Assembly: GCA_009797885.1 (NCBI GenBank)
Contig: WNKP01000003.1
Coordinates: 310,001 to 374,000, forward strand
DNA length: 64,000 nt
Direction of reading: 5' to 3'
From: Flavobacteriaceae bacterium GF1
GTDB lineage: Bacteria > Bacteroidota > Bacteroidia > Flavobacteriales > Flavobacteriaceae
Part shown: positions 16,702 to 25,255 of the stretch, in pieces
How positions within the stretch are numbered: the first letter of the stretch is position 1
Layout: every line of letters starts with the position of its first letter
Notes under the pieces: generated by a model
What the model was told of the DNA's origin: nothing
The model's database searches: none
What the model saw: only the letters and a program-made list of their open reading frames with translations
Translations under genes and position numbers: made by a program

Positions 16702-17085
16702 TTAACCTTCGTAGATCTCCAGGGGCAGGTTATCCGGGTCCGCAAAAAAGGTAAACTTCTTTTGGGTCAGCTCATCAATACGGATGGGTTCCGTTGCTAT
16801 TCCTGCCTGGTTCAGCCGCATTACTGCAGCCTCAACATCCTCCACTTCAAATGCTAAATGGCGCAATCCACAAGCTTCAGGACGGCTTGTCCTTTCCGGA
16901 GGATTGGGAAAGGAAAACAATTCAATCGTGTAATGGGCATTTAGTGCCAAGTCCAATTTGTAGGAGTTGCGTTGTTCCCGGTAGGTTTCCCTTAAAACTT
17001 CCAATCCAAGCACCTTGGTGTAAAAGTGCTTGGATTTGTGGTAATCGGAACAAATAATGGCAATATGGTGTATTCCCCTGAACAT
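16702..17085 (-). CDS. VOC-family (glyoxalase-like) protein
   Basis: 127 residues in two beta-alpha-beta-beta-beta modules. Candidate metal ligands are the His pair in GIHHIAI (residues 5-6), Glu in YTIELFSFP, His in GLRHLAFEVED and Glu in LPLEIYEG. This is the 2-His/2-Glu set of glyoxalase I/YaeR-like members of the vicinal oxygen chelate superfamily. It could be a glyoxalase or an isomerase of this fold; sequence alone does not decide. It starts 5 bp after the stop of the M14 peptidase gene and is probably its co-transcribed partner. Confidence 0.85.
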   Translation of the reverse strand: MFRGIHHIAIICSDYHKSKHFYTKVLGLEVLRETYREQRNSYKLDLALNAHYTIELFSFPNPPERTSRPEACGLRHLAFEVEDVEAAVMRLNQAGIATEPIRIDELTQKKFTFFADPDNLPLEIYEG

Positions 17086-17090
17086 GGATT

Positions 17091-19562
17091 TTAATTTACC
17101 ATAAAGAGGGCATTGGCAAAAAAGAGTTTTCCATTTTCCCAGAAACCCCTAAAAAGGGGATTGTCCACCATGTAAACTACTCGCCCCTTACCATATTTTT
17201 CAACGCCAAACACCAGGGATTTTCCAATCTTTTTTTGGATTTCACTGCCCGCAAAACCTGAAACAGGCTTGGTTTTGTTTTCAAGGTATACCGTATTCCC
17301 ATGGGGTAGATAGTCGTAGGTGTCACTACCAAGTTTTAGACTAAAGTACTGGTTTCCATACCCATAGGCCAAAGGATGGGTATTATCTACTTTCGTCTCA
17401 AAGATGGCCCCGGTGATGGCATTTTTCATGGATTCCCGTTGAAGATCTTTGTGGGGCATTAGGTTGGTATCCGAACTATCATTGGTGTGTTCTTTTTGTT
17501 TGATGCCGAAGCCATTTTCCCCGTCAATTCCTTTTATGGCCCCTCCCATGGCAATTAATTTGCCGCCATTTTGAACCCAATCTTTAATGGCTTTTAGCCT
17601 ATCCTCATTCATAAATTGGGAATAGCGTCCACTGGGCAGGACAAAAATGTCATATTCATCAAGGTTTACGCGATCCATGTAGTCCGTATCGATAACGGTG
17701 AGCGGATAGTGCAATTGCCTTTCAAAGAAATGCCATATTTCACCAAAACGAAGGGTGGAAGTGGGACCACCGGCAAGAATGGCCACTTTCGGTTTTTTTA
17801 TCATTTGCACATAGCTTGAACCAAAATCCTTTCCGGAATCCACATAACCAGTATTTGTGGGCGTGAGTAGCGTATGGTGCTTATAGGCCACTGTGGAAAG
17901 CACCTCTATGAAATCCTTCTTTTCAGCATTGTCCGAAGAAACAATAATAAGACTGCCCCTTGCAAACGATTGGCCATTAATGCTAAAGGGGGCATAAGCG
18001 GTCCTGACCCGAATGTCGTTCTGTAACAAATCCGCAAGGAAACGGGCATCCCTCATACTGTTCCATTCCAAAATATGGGCATAGGCCCCATCACGGATGT
18101 TGGCACCCTTTGGAGGATATATATTCCACTCGTCCGTTATCTCATAAGGGACATTTGAGAGGCTTGCCGTGGCATCGAGTCCATAGGCATAAGGGAGTGA
18201 CCACGCCGTAATATCATAGGTCAGTGAATCGCTCAATTTTGCACTGGGTTCAAACAGCACCTTGACCATGGTTCCCTTGGCTTGATCTGTGGAAACGACC
18301 AATGCATTATCGTCTACATTTTTTGATTTTGTGGTCCTTGAGGCATAATTGAACCCTTTTACGGTACCTTTCTTTGCCCTACCGTACACGATTTCGTGAT
18401 TGGCCAATAGGTTTTCCAAGGCGTTGATATGATCTGGATTGCCACTTAATACATAGCTCTTGTACTTAAAATCCCTGTCCTTGTAAAACTTTTTGAATTC
18501 GCTGGTTAGTTTTTCCACATTTTTGGAAGCTACTTCAACGGTGGACAGCCCTGTGGTGAAGTGATGTGCGATCCGGTCCTTCAAGGTAAGTGTGTCCCCT
18601 ATTCCGGTAATGATCCCCAATCCTGCGCGCCCACTGCCCCCTTGCTCGTAGGTCATGCCAATGGCCCCATTGTAGGTAGGGTAAGTATCGCCATAGCTTG
18701 GATAGAACAGATCAAAAACCTCCTTGGTGAAATAGAACCATCCATTGGCATCAAAATACTTGGCATGGTTCCTTCCAATGGTTTCCTGAAAGTTTCTTTG
18801 AAAATCGGTAATCACTTCGTGATAGGGCTCTGCTGCCGGGGCAAAATAATAGGGGTTGTTTACCCCTTGCTCATGGAAGTCCACATGAACGTGGGGCAAC
18901 CATTTGTTGTACTCTTTAATTCGTTGTTGGCTTTCTACCTGTGTCAGCCAGGCCCAGTCCCTATTCAAATCGAACATATAGTGGTTACTTCTCCCAGACA
19001 ACCATCCTTCATGGTGTTCTTTGCTGTTGGGGTCCACTTGAAATGGGGTATTTTTATATTGGTTGTACCAGTTGCTATACCGATCTCGGCCATCCGGATT
19101 AATACAGGGATCAATGATGACCACGGTATTTTCCAAATACCCACTTTTTTTGGTCAGCAGTTCATAAATGGTCTTCATGGCGGCCTCCGTACCAACGCTT
19201 TCATTGCCATGTACGTTGTAACTTAACCAAACAATGGCTTTGGAGGCATTTCCTTCACCTTGCAATGCCTTTAGGTGCTCTTGTCGGATATTTTCCAGGT
19301 TCGCCAGGTTTTCAGCAGAGGAAACGAAAGCCAATACCAAGGGCCTACGTTCGTAGGTTTGGCCATATTCCATCAGCTTCACCCGTGCACCCTCGCTTTT
19401 TGCAATATGCTCATAATAGTCCACTACCTCATGATGCCTACTGAATTGGGTGCCCAAATCATAGCCAAAAAATTCGGAGGGGGATTTAAGCTCTTGGGAA
19501 AAAAGGGATATCGTAAAAATAAGGGAAAGGGATAGTAAAAATCGCTTCATAAAGGGTTTCAT
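17091..19562 (-). CDS. M14 zinc carboxypeptidase with GATase1-like C-terminal domain
   Basis: About 823 residues from the ATG at 19562. An alternative ATG is at 19550, and the TTG at 19577 lies inside the promoter box and is rejected. A signal peptide is followed by an M14 domain with zinc ligands in NVHGNE (HxxE) and the later His in HVDFHEQ, and a probable general-base Glu in MTYEQGG. The C-terminal half contains a GATase1/flavodoxin-like domain (YDIFVLPSGRYSQF, NGGKLIAMGGA). It is an exported peptidase; whether the C-terminal domain binds ligand or is structural is unknown. A second protein of the same architecture is at 60819-63332. The VOC gene follows directly. Confidence 0.88.
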   Translation of the reverse strand: MKPFMKRFLLSLSLIFTISLFSQELKSPSEFFGYDLGTQFSRHHEVVDYYEHIAKSEGARVKLMEYGQTYERRPLVLAFVSSAENLANLENIRQEHLKALQGEGNASKAIVWLSYNVHGNESVGTEAAMKTIYELLTKKSGYLENTVVIIDPCINPDGRDRYSNWYNQYKNTPFQVDPNSKEHHEGWLSGRSNHYMFDLNRDWAWLTQVESQQRIKEYNKWLPHVHVDFHEQGVNNPYYFAPAAEPYHEVITDFQRNFQETIGRNHAKYFDANGWFYFTKEVFDLFYPSYGDTYPTYNGAIGMTYEQGGSGRAGLGIITGIGDTLTLKDRIAHHFTTGLSTVEVASKNVEKLTSEFKKFYKDRDFKYKSYVLSGNPDHINALENLLANHEIVYGRAKKGTVKGFNYASRTTKSKNVDDNALVVSTDQAKGTMVKVLFEPSAKLSDSLTYDITAWSLPYAYGLDATASLSNVPYEITDEWNIYPPKGANIRDGAYAHILEWNSMRDARFLADLLQNDIRVRTAYAPFSINGQSFARGSLIIVSSDNAEKKDFIEVLSTVAYKHHTLLTPTNTGYVDSGKDFGSSYVQMIKKPKVAILAGGPTSTLRFGEIWHFFERQLHYPLTVIDTDYMDRVNLDEYDIFVLPSGRYSQFMNEDRLKAIKDWVQNGGKLIAMGGAIKGIDGENGFGIKQKEHTNDSSDTNLMPHKDLQRESMKNAITGAIFETKVDNTHPLAYGYGNQYFSLKLGSDTYDYLPHGNTVYLENKTKPVSGFAGSEIQKKIGKSLVFGVEKYGKGRVVYMVDNPLFRGFWENGKLFFANALFMVN

Positions 19563-19574
19563 TAGCTTAGGAAT

Positions 19575-19606
19575 CAAATCTAATTAAAAAAACGCGCATT
19601 GTGCAA
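19575..19606 (-). promoter_or_regulatory. Promoter of the M14 peptidase gene
   Basis: On the minus strand, TTG (19606-19604), 21 bp, then TAGATTTG (19582-19575), an exact TAnnTTTG box. Transcription should start near 19570, which leaves only the ATGs at 19562 or 19550 as translation starts. Confidence 0.6.
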
Positions 19607-19670
19607 TTAACTTATTTTTAGGAGTGCAATGGTAGAAGTGGTTTATCTTTAGCCTGATATTTAAGTTTGA

Positions 19671-21272
19671 ATGGAAGTAGACTGTATCCCTTTTAGGAAA
19701 ACGGGTTATTTCTCCAAATTGATTTGTGATTATTTGGATGAAAGTGAAAATGTAAAACCGTTCTATAACCGTTTCCCCTCCCTTGAAAATTTTAAAGTAC
19801 AACTTGAGGAAAAATCCAGGAATTTTCCATCGGGCCATAGGGAATTGCTCTCCAATGCATTAGTGAAGCAGTATCATGGAATTGAAGCATCGGAAGGGAC
19901 GTTACAACACATCGAGTCCCTAAAAAACCGGCACACCTACACCATTGTAACGGGACATCAATTGAACCTTTTTACGGGTCCTTTATACTTTCTGTATAAG
20001 ATCATTTCAGTCATTAACCTGTGTGAAGAGCTTAAAAAGGCCTATCCGGAGAACGATTTTGTTCCCGTGTTTTGGATGGCGTCCGAAGACCATGATTTTG
20101 ATGAAATCAACCATTTCAATTTCCAAGGGAAGAAAATACAATGGAACAGGGCTTCCGGAGGTGCCGTAGGCAGAATGGATACCAATGGATTGGAAGAAGT
20201 CTTTGAGGTGGTTTCGGCAAAACTGGGCAATTCCAAAAATGCCAATACGCTTAAGGAGCTATTTAAGGAAGCTTACCTGGGACATACTTCACTTACGGAT
20301 GCCACCCGATTTTTGGCCAATACCCTTTTTGGTGAGTTGGGCCTTGTGGTGGTTGATGGTGATGATGTTCGGTTGAAGGAACTTTTTATTCCCTTTATCA
20401 AAAAGGACATTTTTGAAAACCAACCCTATCATTCGATTACTAAAACCATAGCAGAACTCTCCGCTGTCCCTGGGGATTATAAAATTCAGGTAAATCCAAG
20501 GGAAATCAATTATTTTTATGTAAAGGAGGGGCTCCGCGAACGGATTGTGGAAAAAGGAGGGGCTTATGTGGTAAATGATACTGATATTCAGTTTACCGGG
20601 GCGGAACTGGAACAGGAGATCGCTTCCCATCCCGAGCGCTTTTCCCCCAATGTTGTCGCCAGGCCATTGTACCAGGAAACCATTCTGCCCAATCTTTGCT
20701 ACATTGGAGGGGGCGGGGAATTGGCCTATTGGTTGGAGCTCAAAGCGTATTTTGAGGCCATGGGTATTACCTTTCCCATGTTGCTACTGAGGAATTCGGC
20801 TCTGGTCATAACCGAAAAAGAAGCGAAGAAGGTAAAAAAGCTTCAACTGGAAATGTCCGATCTATTTCTGAAACAGAATAGCCTGATCAACAAAAAAATC
20901 CGAAAGATTTCCAATATTGATATTGATTTTTCCCCCCAAAAAAAACTACTGGAAGACCAATTTTCCCAGTTGTACGAATTGGCCGAACAAACGGATAAAT
21001 CCTTTTTGGGTGCTGTGAAGGCACAGGAGGTCAAGCAAAAAAAGGGATTGGATTTTCTTGAAAAACGCTTGTTAAAGGCGCAGAAACGAAAACTAAAGGA
21101 CCATGTCATTCGGTTGACCGAACTTCAGAATACGTTGTTCCCCAACTATTCCCTACAGGAGCGGCAATTGAATTTTTCCGAACTGTATTTGGAACACGGG
21201 GAAGCCCTTATTCCCATGCTCAAAGGCGCACTGAAACCTTTGGAAGGGAAATTTTTGATCCTACGGTATTAA
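19671..21272 (+). CDS. bshC: Bacillithiol biosynthesis cysteine ligase BshC
   Basis: 533 residues, normal family length. Characteristic blocks: VDCIPFRKTGYFSKLICDYL at the N-terminus, VTGHQLNLFTGPLYFLYK (about 97-115), FWMASEDHDFDEIN (about 131-144) with the HxGH-like nucleotide region, and a C-terminal coiled coil with the final ILRY. BshC adds cysteine to glucosaminyl-malate in the last step of bacillithiol synthesis, the low-molecular-weight thiol of many Bacteroidota and Firmicutes. No bshA or bshB is in the window. Its 3' end overlaps the convergent PNPOx-like gene by 12 bp. A TAnnTTTG-like box (TAAGTTTG, 19662-19669) directly precedes the ATG but is too close to be its normal promoter. 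Confidence 0.92.
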   Translation: MEVDCIPFRKTGYFSKLICDYLDESENVKPFYNRFPSLENFKVQLEEKSRNFPSGHRELLSNALVKQYHGIEASEGTLQHIESLKNRHTYTIVTGHQLNLFTGPLYFLYKIISVINLCEELKKAYPENDFVPVFWMASEDHDFDEINHFNFQGKKIQWNRASGGAVGRMDTNGLEEVFEVVSAKLGNSKNANTLKELFKEAYLGHTSLTDATRFLANTLFGELGLVVVDGDDVRLKELFIPFIKKDIFENQPYHSITKTIAELSAVPGDYKIQVNPREINYFYVKEGLRERIVEKGGAYVVNDTDIQFTGAELEQEIASHPERFSPNVVARPLYQETILPNLCYIGGGGELAYWLELKAYFEAMGITFPMLLLRNSALVITEKEAKKVKKLQLEMSDLFLKQNSLINKKIRKISNIDIDFSPQKKLLEDQFSQLYELAEQTDKSFLGAVKAQEVKQKKGLDFLEKRLLKAQKRKLKDHVIRLTELQNTLFPNYSLQERQLNFSELYLEHGEALIPMLKGALKPLEGKFLILRY

Positions 21273-21803
21273 AAAGGTACCGCTCCATTCACCTTCCATT
21301 TTTAGAAATTCTACGCGTAAATGGTAGGGTTGTTTCAGTTTTAAGTATTCAATGCGTGTAGGTTGGATTTCAACCATACAAAAGTGGTCACTTTCCGTGA
21401 GGTACTCTATCCCATCGGGTTGGTCTATTTTAATTCCGGGGGGGAGTACTGTTGTATAGTCCTTTCTGGATTTGGCCGGAATGGATTTCCATATCTTTCG
21501 CAACATTTCCGGGTTCTCCTTAATGTCCGCCTTTCCCTCCACTTGCAACTGTATCATTTTTTTAGGATGGTAAAATAGGGCGGATACGGTATTGTTCCGA
21601 CGTATCTGCTCCACTTTTGGGGAGCGTTTGTCCGTGTAGAACAATAATTGGAGATTGGGTTGGACCTTTCGTAAAACTACCGTACGTTGACAAGGAATGT
21701 TCCCGGAAAGTGTTCCCAAAGCAAAATATTTAAACGGATGGCCTTTTTTTACAATTCCGTTAATTAGCTCATTTTTAATTTGTTGAAAGATTAATTGGTC
21801 CAA
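21261..21803 (-). CDS. PNPOx-like FMN flavoprotein
   Basis: 180 residues of the pyridoxamine-phosphate-oxidase-like split-barrel family. FALGTLSGNIPCQRTVVLRKV and LLFYTDKRSPKVEQIRRNNTVSALFYHPKK are the FMN-binding strands. The C-terminus lacks the PLP-specific RxHxR-type end of true PdxH, so assignment as PdxH is not justified. It may be an oxidoreductase or a flavin-binding protein of unknown substrate. It converges on bshC with a 12-bp overlap and no terminator between them. Confidence 0.8.
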   Translation of the reverse strand: MDQLIFQQIKNELINGIVKKGHPFKYFALGTLSGNIPCQRTVVLRKVQPNLQLLFYTDKRSPKVEQIRRNNTVSALFYHPKKMIQLQVEGKADIKENPEMLRKIWKSIPAKSRKDYTTVLPPGIKIDQPDGIEYLTESDHFCMVEIQPTRIEYLKLKQPYHLRVEFLKMEGEWSGTFLIP

Positions 21804-21954
21804 AACGAAACTTTTTTCAAAAATAATTCAAAAAAAGGGTAGGGTTAAAGCGAGTTGGGTTGTTCTATACACAAATTGCTATGAAAAGGGTTGCAACCCT
21901 TTAAAAATTTGAATTAGATAATTCATGTGTTTAGGTTGGTTTTGATTTTACTTA

Positions 21955-21984
21955 AAAAGCCCCGGAGTGGTTCCCGGGGCTTTT
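21955..21984 (-). terminator. Terminator of the sugar operon
   Basis: AAAAGCCCCGG (21955-21965) and CCGGGGCTTTT (21974-21984) form a perfect 11-bp stem with an 8-base loop, followed on the minus strand by more A/U. It lies 25 bp after the stop of pgmB, the last gene of the sugar locus. Confidence 0.88.
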
Positions 21985-22008
21985 ACTTTTTTGTGACCGA
22001 TGTTCTTT

Positions 22009-22668
22009 CTAGAACAAGTCTTTAAAATGCGCTTTCACGGCAAATAGGGTAGCTTCCTTCATGGTATCAAAACGGACATCGGCATGACCTACACGTTCCT
22101 CCGGACCAATACCAACGGTATAAAAACCTCCGGCTTGGGCTGCGTCGATACCGGCTTCGGCGTCCTCATAAACAATGCATTCATTGGGCTGTAGATCCAA
22201 TTTCTTTGCCCCGTACAGGAAAATATCCGGAGCGGGCTTGCTTTTGGAGACGCTATTGCCATCACCAATAACATCAAAGAATTTAGTGGCTTCCAATTGG
22301 GAAAGCACCTTGGTGGAATTCTTACTGGCACTCCCCAAGGCAACTTTAAACCCTTCTTGTCGTAAAAGCGTCAACAGTTCCTGGGCACCGGACAGGTAAT
22401 CCTTTGGGCTCATTTGATCAAGGCTATCCACATAAATGTTGTTTTTAAGTGTCGCCAATTCCATCAGTTTGGCTTCCGAAACTTGGGCGTTGTTATGGTC
22501 CTTGATAATGTGGATGGAATCCATTCGGGATACCCCACGAAGTTTTTCATTGACTTCCCGATCAAATGCCCATCCCATATCATCGGATAGTTTTTTCCAA
22601 GCGAGGTAATGAAGTTCGGCGGTGTCCGTAATAACCCCGTCCAAATCAAAAATAAATCCTTTTATCAT
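22009..22668 (-). CDS. pgmB: Beta-phosphoglucomutase
   Basis: 219 residues, HAD superfamily. The motif DLDGVITDTAELH (residues 8-20) contains both catalytic aspartates and the His that follows in beta-phosphoglucomutases. LRGVSRMDS is the cap-domain substrate loop. GSASKN (motif II Ser), SKPAPDIF (Lys) and VYEDAEAGIDAA (metal-binding motif) complete the set. It converts beta-D-glucose-1-phosphate, the product of inverting GH65 phosphorylases, into glucose-6-phosphate. It starts 6 bp after the GH65 gene and ends at a strong terminator. The pairing makes the assignment very likely. Confidence 0.93.
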   Translation of the reverse strand: MIKGFIFDLDGVITDTAELHYLAWKKLSDDMGWAFDREVNEKLRGVSRMDSIHIIKDHNNAQVSEAKLMELATLKNNIYVDSLDQMSPKDYLSGAQELLTLLRQEGFKVALGSASKNSTKVLSQLEATKFFDVIGDGNSVSKSKPAPDIFLYGAKKLDLQPNECIVYEDAEAGIDAAQAGGFYTVGIGPEERVGHADVRFDTMKEATLFAVKAHFKDLF

Positions 22669-22674
22669 CGTTTT

Positions 22675-25014
22675 TTATGTCTTTTTCACAGTCAATTCGC
22701 TTTCAACCGTCAAATCTTGTCCCAAAAGGGAAAGATTTACGGCACCATTACCAGTATTGGTAATGGCAATTTTTTCCTCGGAAACCTTTATTTTCAAATA
22801 GTTACCCTTCCAATTGATGGGATAGGTGATTTCCCGGATTTGAGGCGGCAATTTAGGATTAATTCGCAATTTTCCATCCAACATTCGTACCCCTCCAAAT
22901 CCACAGACCAAAATTTGCCAAATGCCCCCCAATGAAGCCGCATGAATACCATGGTCCGAACTTTTCATATTGGGCCCCAAATCTATTCTTGCCGCCCGCT
23001 CAAACAAGGCGTAGGCCAAGGGCAGATTATCAATGTCCGCTGCTAATATGGCATGTGTGGATAAACTCAATGAGGAATCATGCAAGGTCCTTGGCTCATA
23101 GTATTCATAGTTGGCTTTTTTAATGGCATGATCAAACTTATGTTCCAACAGGTACATGAGCATGACCACGGAAGCTTGTTTGGTAACCTGTATTTGGTTC
23201 ACTTGATCTAAGTTGTAATCTTGAAAAATGGATCCGACCTGTTTTTGGTTTTTGTACTTGGTCAAATCCATTTCCCGCAGTGATAGGTAATCGTCGTCCT
23301 GAGGGATCACATTATCGGTGTTGGGCTGCGGAAGGTACACCTTGTCAAAACGTGTCCTTAATTCCGCAATCTCCTCATCCAAATTGAGTTTTTGGTTAAG
23401 CGTTTCAAAGAGTGCGGGATTTTCGGTTTTAAGGATATCATAATATCGGGAAGCATTCTCCATGCACCATCTAGCCGTATGATTGGTAAAGGCATCGTTA
23501 TTGACATGCTCTTTGTACTCATCCGGGCCTACTACATTGTTAATGTGGTATTCCTGTTTTTCTTCGTTCCATTCCAAACGACTGCTCCAGAAAATACCGG
23601 TGTCCAGAAGAATCTCATAGCCATATTTTTCCATAAAATCATCATCCCCGGTTATCATATAGTATTGCCAAACGGCAAAAGCAATGTCCGAGGTGATATG
23701 TTGTTCAATAAAACCACTCCATATTTTGGTGGCCTCCCCGGTAATAATGTCCGCGGCACCCCATACGGGTGTGACCTCCCCATCATCTGCCCAGGCCGAT
23801 TCCCAGGGGTACATGGCGCCTCGATACCCATTTTCCCTTGCCTTATTGCGGGCACCGGCAATGGTAATATAGCGGTACTTTAAAAGGCTTCGTGCAATTT
23901 CGGGAAAGGTATAGGTGAAAAAGGGTACCAGGAATATTTCGGTATCCCAAAAGGAATGCCCCTTGTACCCTTCGCCGGAAAGTCCTTTGGCACCAATGCC
24001 GTAGCGTGGGTCATGTTTTGGCGCCATGGTCAAAAGTTGGTATTGGGCAAAGCGTATGGCCAATTGATCGTATTGATTTTCACTGTCCACCTGAACATCC
24101 ATCCGTTGCCAATAGGCATCCCAGGCTTTGGCACTTTCATCCAACAAGGCAGTATACCCCTTTTTGGATTGGATTTTTAGGTTCTCCAGGGACAGGGAAC
24201 GGATTTCCTCCAGGGACATCCCGTCCAGCTCTTGGTCACGGGTGGTATGGATATTCGAAATTTTGGTAAGATGAAGTGTTGTTCCCTTGGCCGGGGAAGA
24301 TTCATAGAACATCACTACTTTCCTTCGATCCATTTCAAATCGTGAAGAAACCTCGGCCTCCGTCCCCGAAAAATCGTGATGGGTGTTGTGTACAAAGGTT
24401 ATTTCCGATGTGGTGGTGGTCTGCAACATTTGAAGGTATTCTTTATCAAAAATTCGTTTTTCACCTTCCTCAAAATGTTGTGCGCCGCTATTGGTCACCT
24501 GCCCATTGATACCTGATTTGATTTGAATGTGGGCGTTGTCATCCTGCGGGGTAATGTTGACTTCCGAGCAAATAAGATGAAGGTCCTGGAACGAGACAAA
24601 CCTTCGGAATTCAAAATCATAGGTCCTTTCCTTGAACAACCAACGGAAGGAGCGTTTCAGCTCCCCGGTCTTGAGGTTCAGGTGCCTATTGTAATTGGTG
24701 AAGCTTCCTTTTTCAAGACTGAACAATTCACCATTGACAAAAATGTCCATGCCCAGCATATCGGCAGCGTTGGGCAATTCGGTGACATCATTTTTGCCTG
24801 GCTTGTTGAAGGTTCCGGATACAAACGTATTCCTTACTTGTCCAAGATAGCTTTCCTCCGTACAGCTCCGGGTTCCCAAATAGCCATTGCCCAGACTCAT
24901 GACCACTTCGGCCTTGCCCTGGACATTTGTCTTAAAATCGGTTTCCGCAACAATCCAATTTTTGAGCTCACCTTCCCCTTGGTCGTATTGCATTAGCGTG
25001 TCGTTCTTATTCAT
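22675..25014 (-). CDS. GH65 inverting disaccharide phosphorylase (maltose-phosphorylase type)
   Basis: 779 residues, full family length, no signal peptide, so cytoplasmic. An N-terminal beta-sandwich (to about 270) precedes an (alpha/alpha)6 barrel. Landmarks are GEGYKGHSFWDTEIF (347-361), the catalytic acid Glu499 in VVGPDEYKEH, and KQAS in the barrel corresponding to the phosphate-binding KQ pair. The enzyme phosphorolyses an alpha-glucoside to beta-glucose-1-phosphate. Family members act on maltose, trehalose, kojibiose, nigerose or glucosylglycerol. Maltose-like is my default; the substrate is not provable here. It precedes pgmB by 6 bp and follows the ABC ATPase gene after 241 bp that contain a MITE-like element. 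Confidence 0.9.
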   Translation of the reverse strand: MNKNDTLMQYDQGEGELKNWIVAETDFKTNVQGKAEVVMSLGNGYLGTRSCTEESYLGQVRNTFVSGTFNKPGKNDVTELPNAADMLGMDIFVNGELFSLEKGSFTNYNRHLNLKTGELKRSFRWLFKERTYDFEFRRFVSFQDLHLICSEVNITPQDDNAHIQIKSGINGQVTNSGAQHFEEGEKRIFDKEYLQMLQTTTTSEITFVHNTHHDFSGTEAEVSSRFEMDRRKVVMFYESSPAKGTTLHLTKISNIHTTRDQELDGMSLEEIRSLSLENLKIQSKKGYTALLDESAKAWDAYWQRMDVQVDSENQYDQLAIRFAQYQLLTMAPKHDPRYGIGAKGLSGEGYKGHSFWDTEIFLVPFFTYTFPEIARSLLKYRYITIAGARNKARENGYRGAMYPWESAWADDGEVTPVWGAADIITGEATKIWSGFIEQHITSDIAFAVWQYYMITGDDDFMEKYGYEILLDTGIFWSSRLEWNEEKQEYHINNVVGPDEYKEHVNNDAFTNHTARWCMENASRYYDILKTENPALFETLNQKLNLDEEIAELRTRFDKVYLPQPNTDNVIPQDDDYLSLREMDLTKYKNQKQVGSIFQDYNLDQVNQIQVTKQASVVMLMYLLEHKFDHAIKKANYEYYEPRTLHDSSLSLSTHAILAADIDNLPLAYALFERAARIDLGPNMKSSDHGIHAASLGGIWQILVCGFGGVRMLDGKLRINPKLPPQIREITYPINWKGNYLKIKVSEEKIAITNTGNGAVNLSLLGQDLTVESELTVKKT

Positions 25015-25048
25015 AGGTTTTTCTTTATTATAAAACCCGAATGACTTT

Positions 25049-25209
25049 GAGCCTGTTTAGGATTGTATAAATTGTTTTTTCATGCCCCTTTTTGCGCATA
25101 ATTTCGTTAAAATCTCATCAAGTAGCCCAGCTATTATCTTCAATTTTGCCTCATTCTGCGCCAAAAATGGTCTTTACAAAAATTCAATCATACAATCCTA
25201 AACAGGCTC
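25049..25209. mobile_element. MITE-like element with perfect 20-bp terminal inverted repeats
   Basis: GAGCCTGTTTAGGATTGTAT at 25049-25068 is repeated in perfect reverse complement at 25190-25209. The 161-bp element has no coding capacity. Inside, GCGCATAATTTCGTTAAAAT and ATTTTGCCTCATTCTGCGC form a weaker second inverted repeat. It sits between the ABC ATPase and GH65 genes. No obvious long target duplication is visible (flanks CTTT and TTAA). Confidence 0.8.
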
Positions 25210-25255
25210 TTAAAAAACTATCGGGTTGATTTCGCACTAATTTACTATTGAATGG

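Noticed and set aside
19563-19577. TTG start for the first M14 peptidase
   Set aside because: The TTG is part of the TAGATTTG promoter box and would lie upstream of the transcription start.
19662-19669. TAAGTTTG as promoter of bshC
   Set aside because: It is one base before the ATG with no -33 element, so transcription would start inside the gene.
21261-21803. True pyridoxamine-phosphate oxidase (PdxH)
   Set aside because: The fold is right but the PdxH-specific C-terminal residues are not seen, so only the broader family is called.
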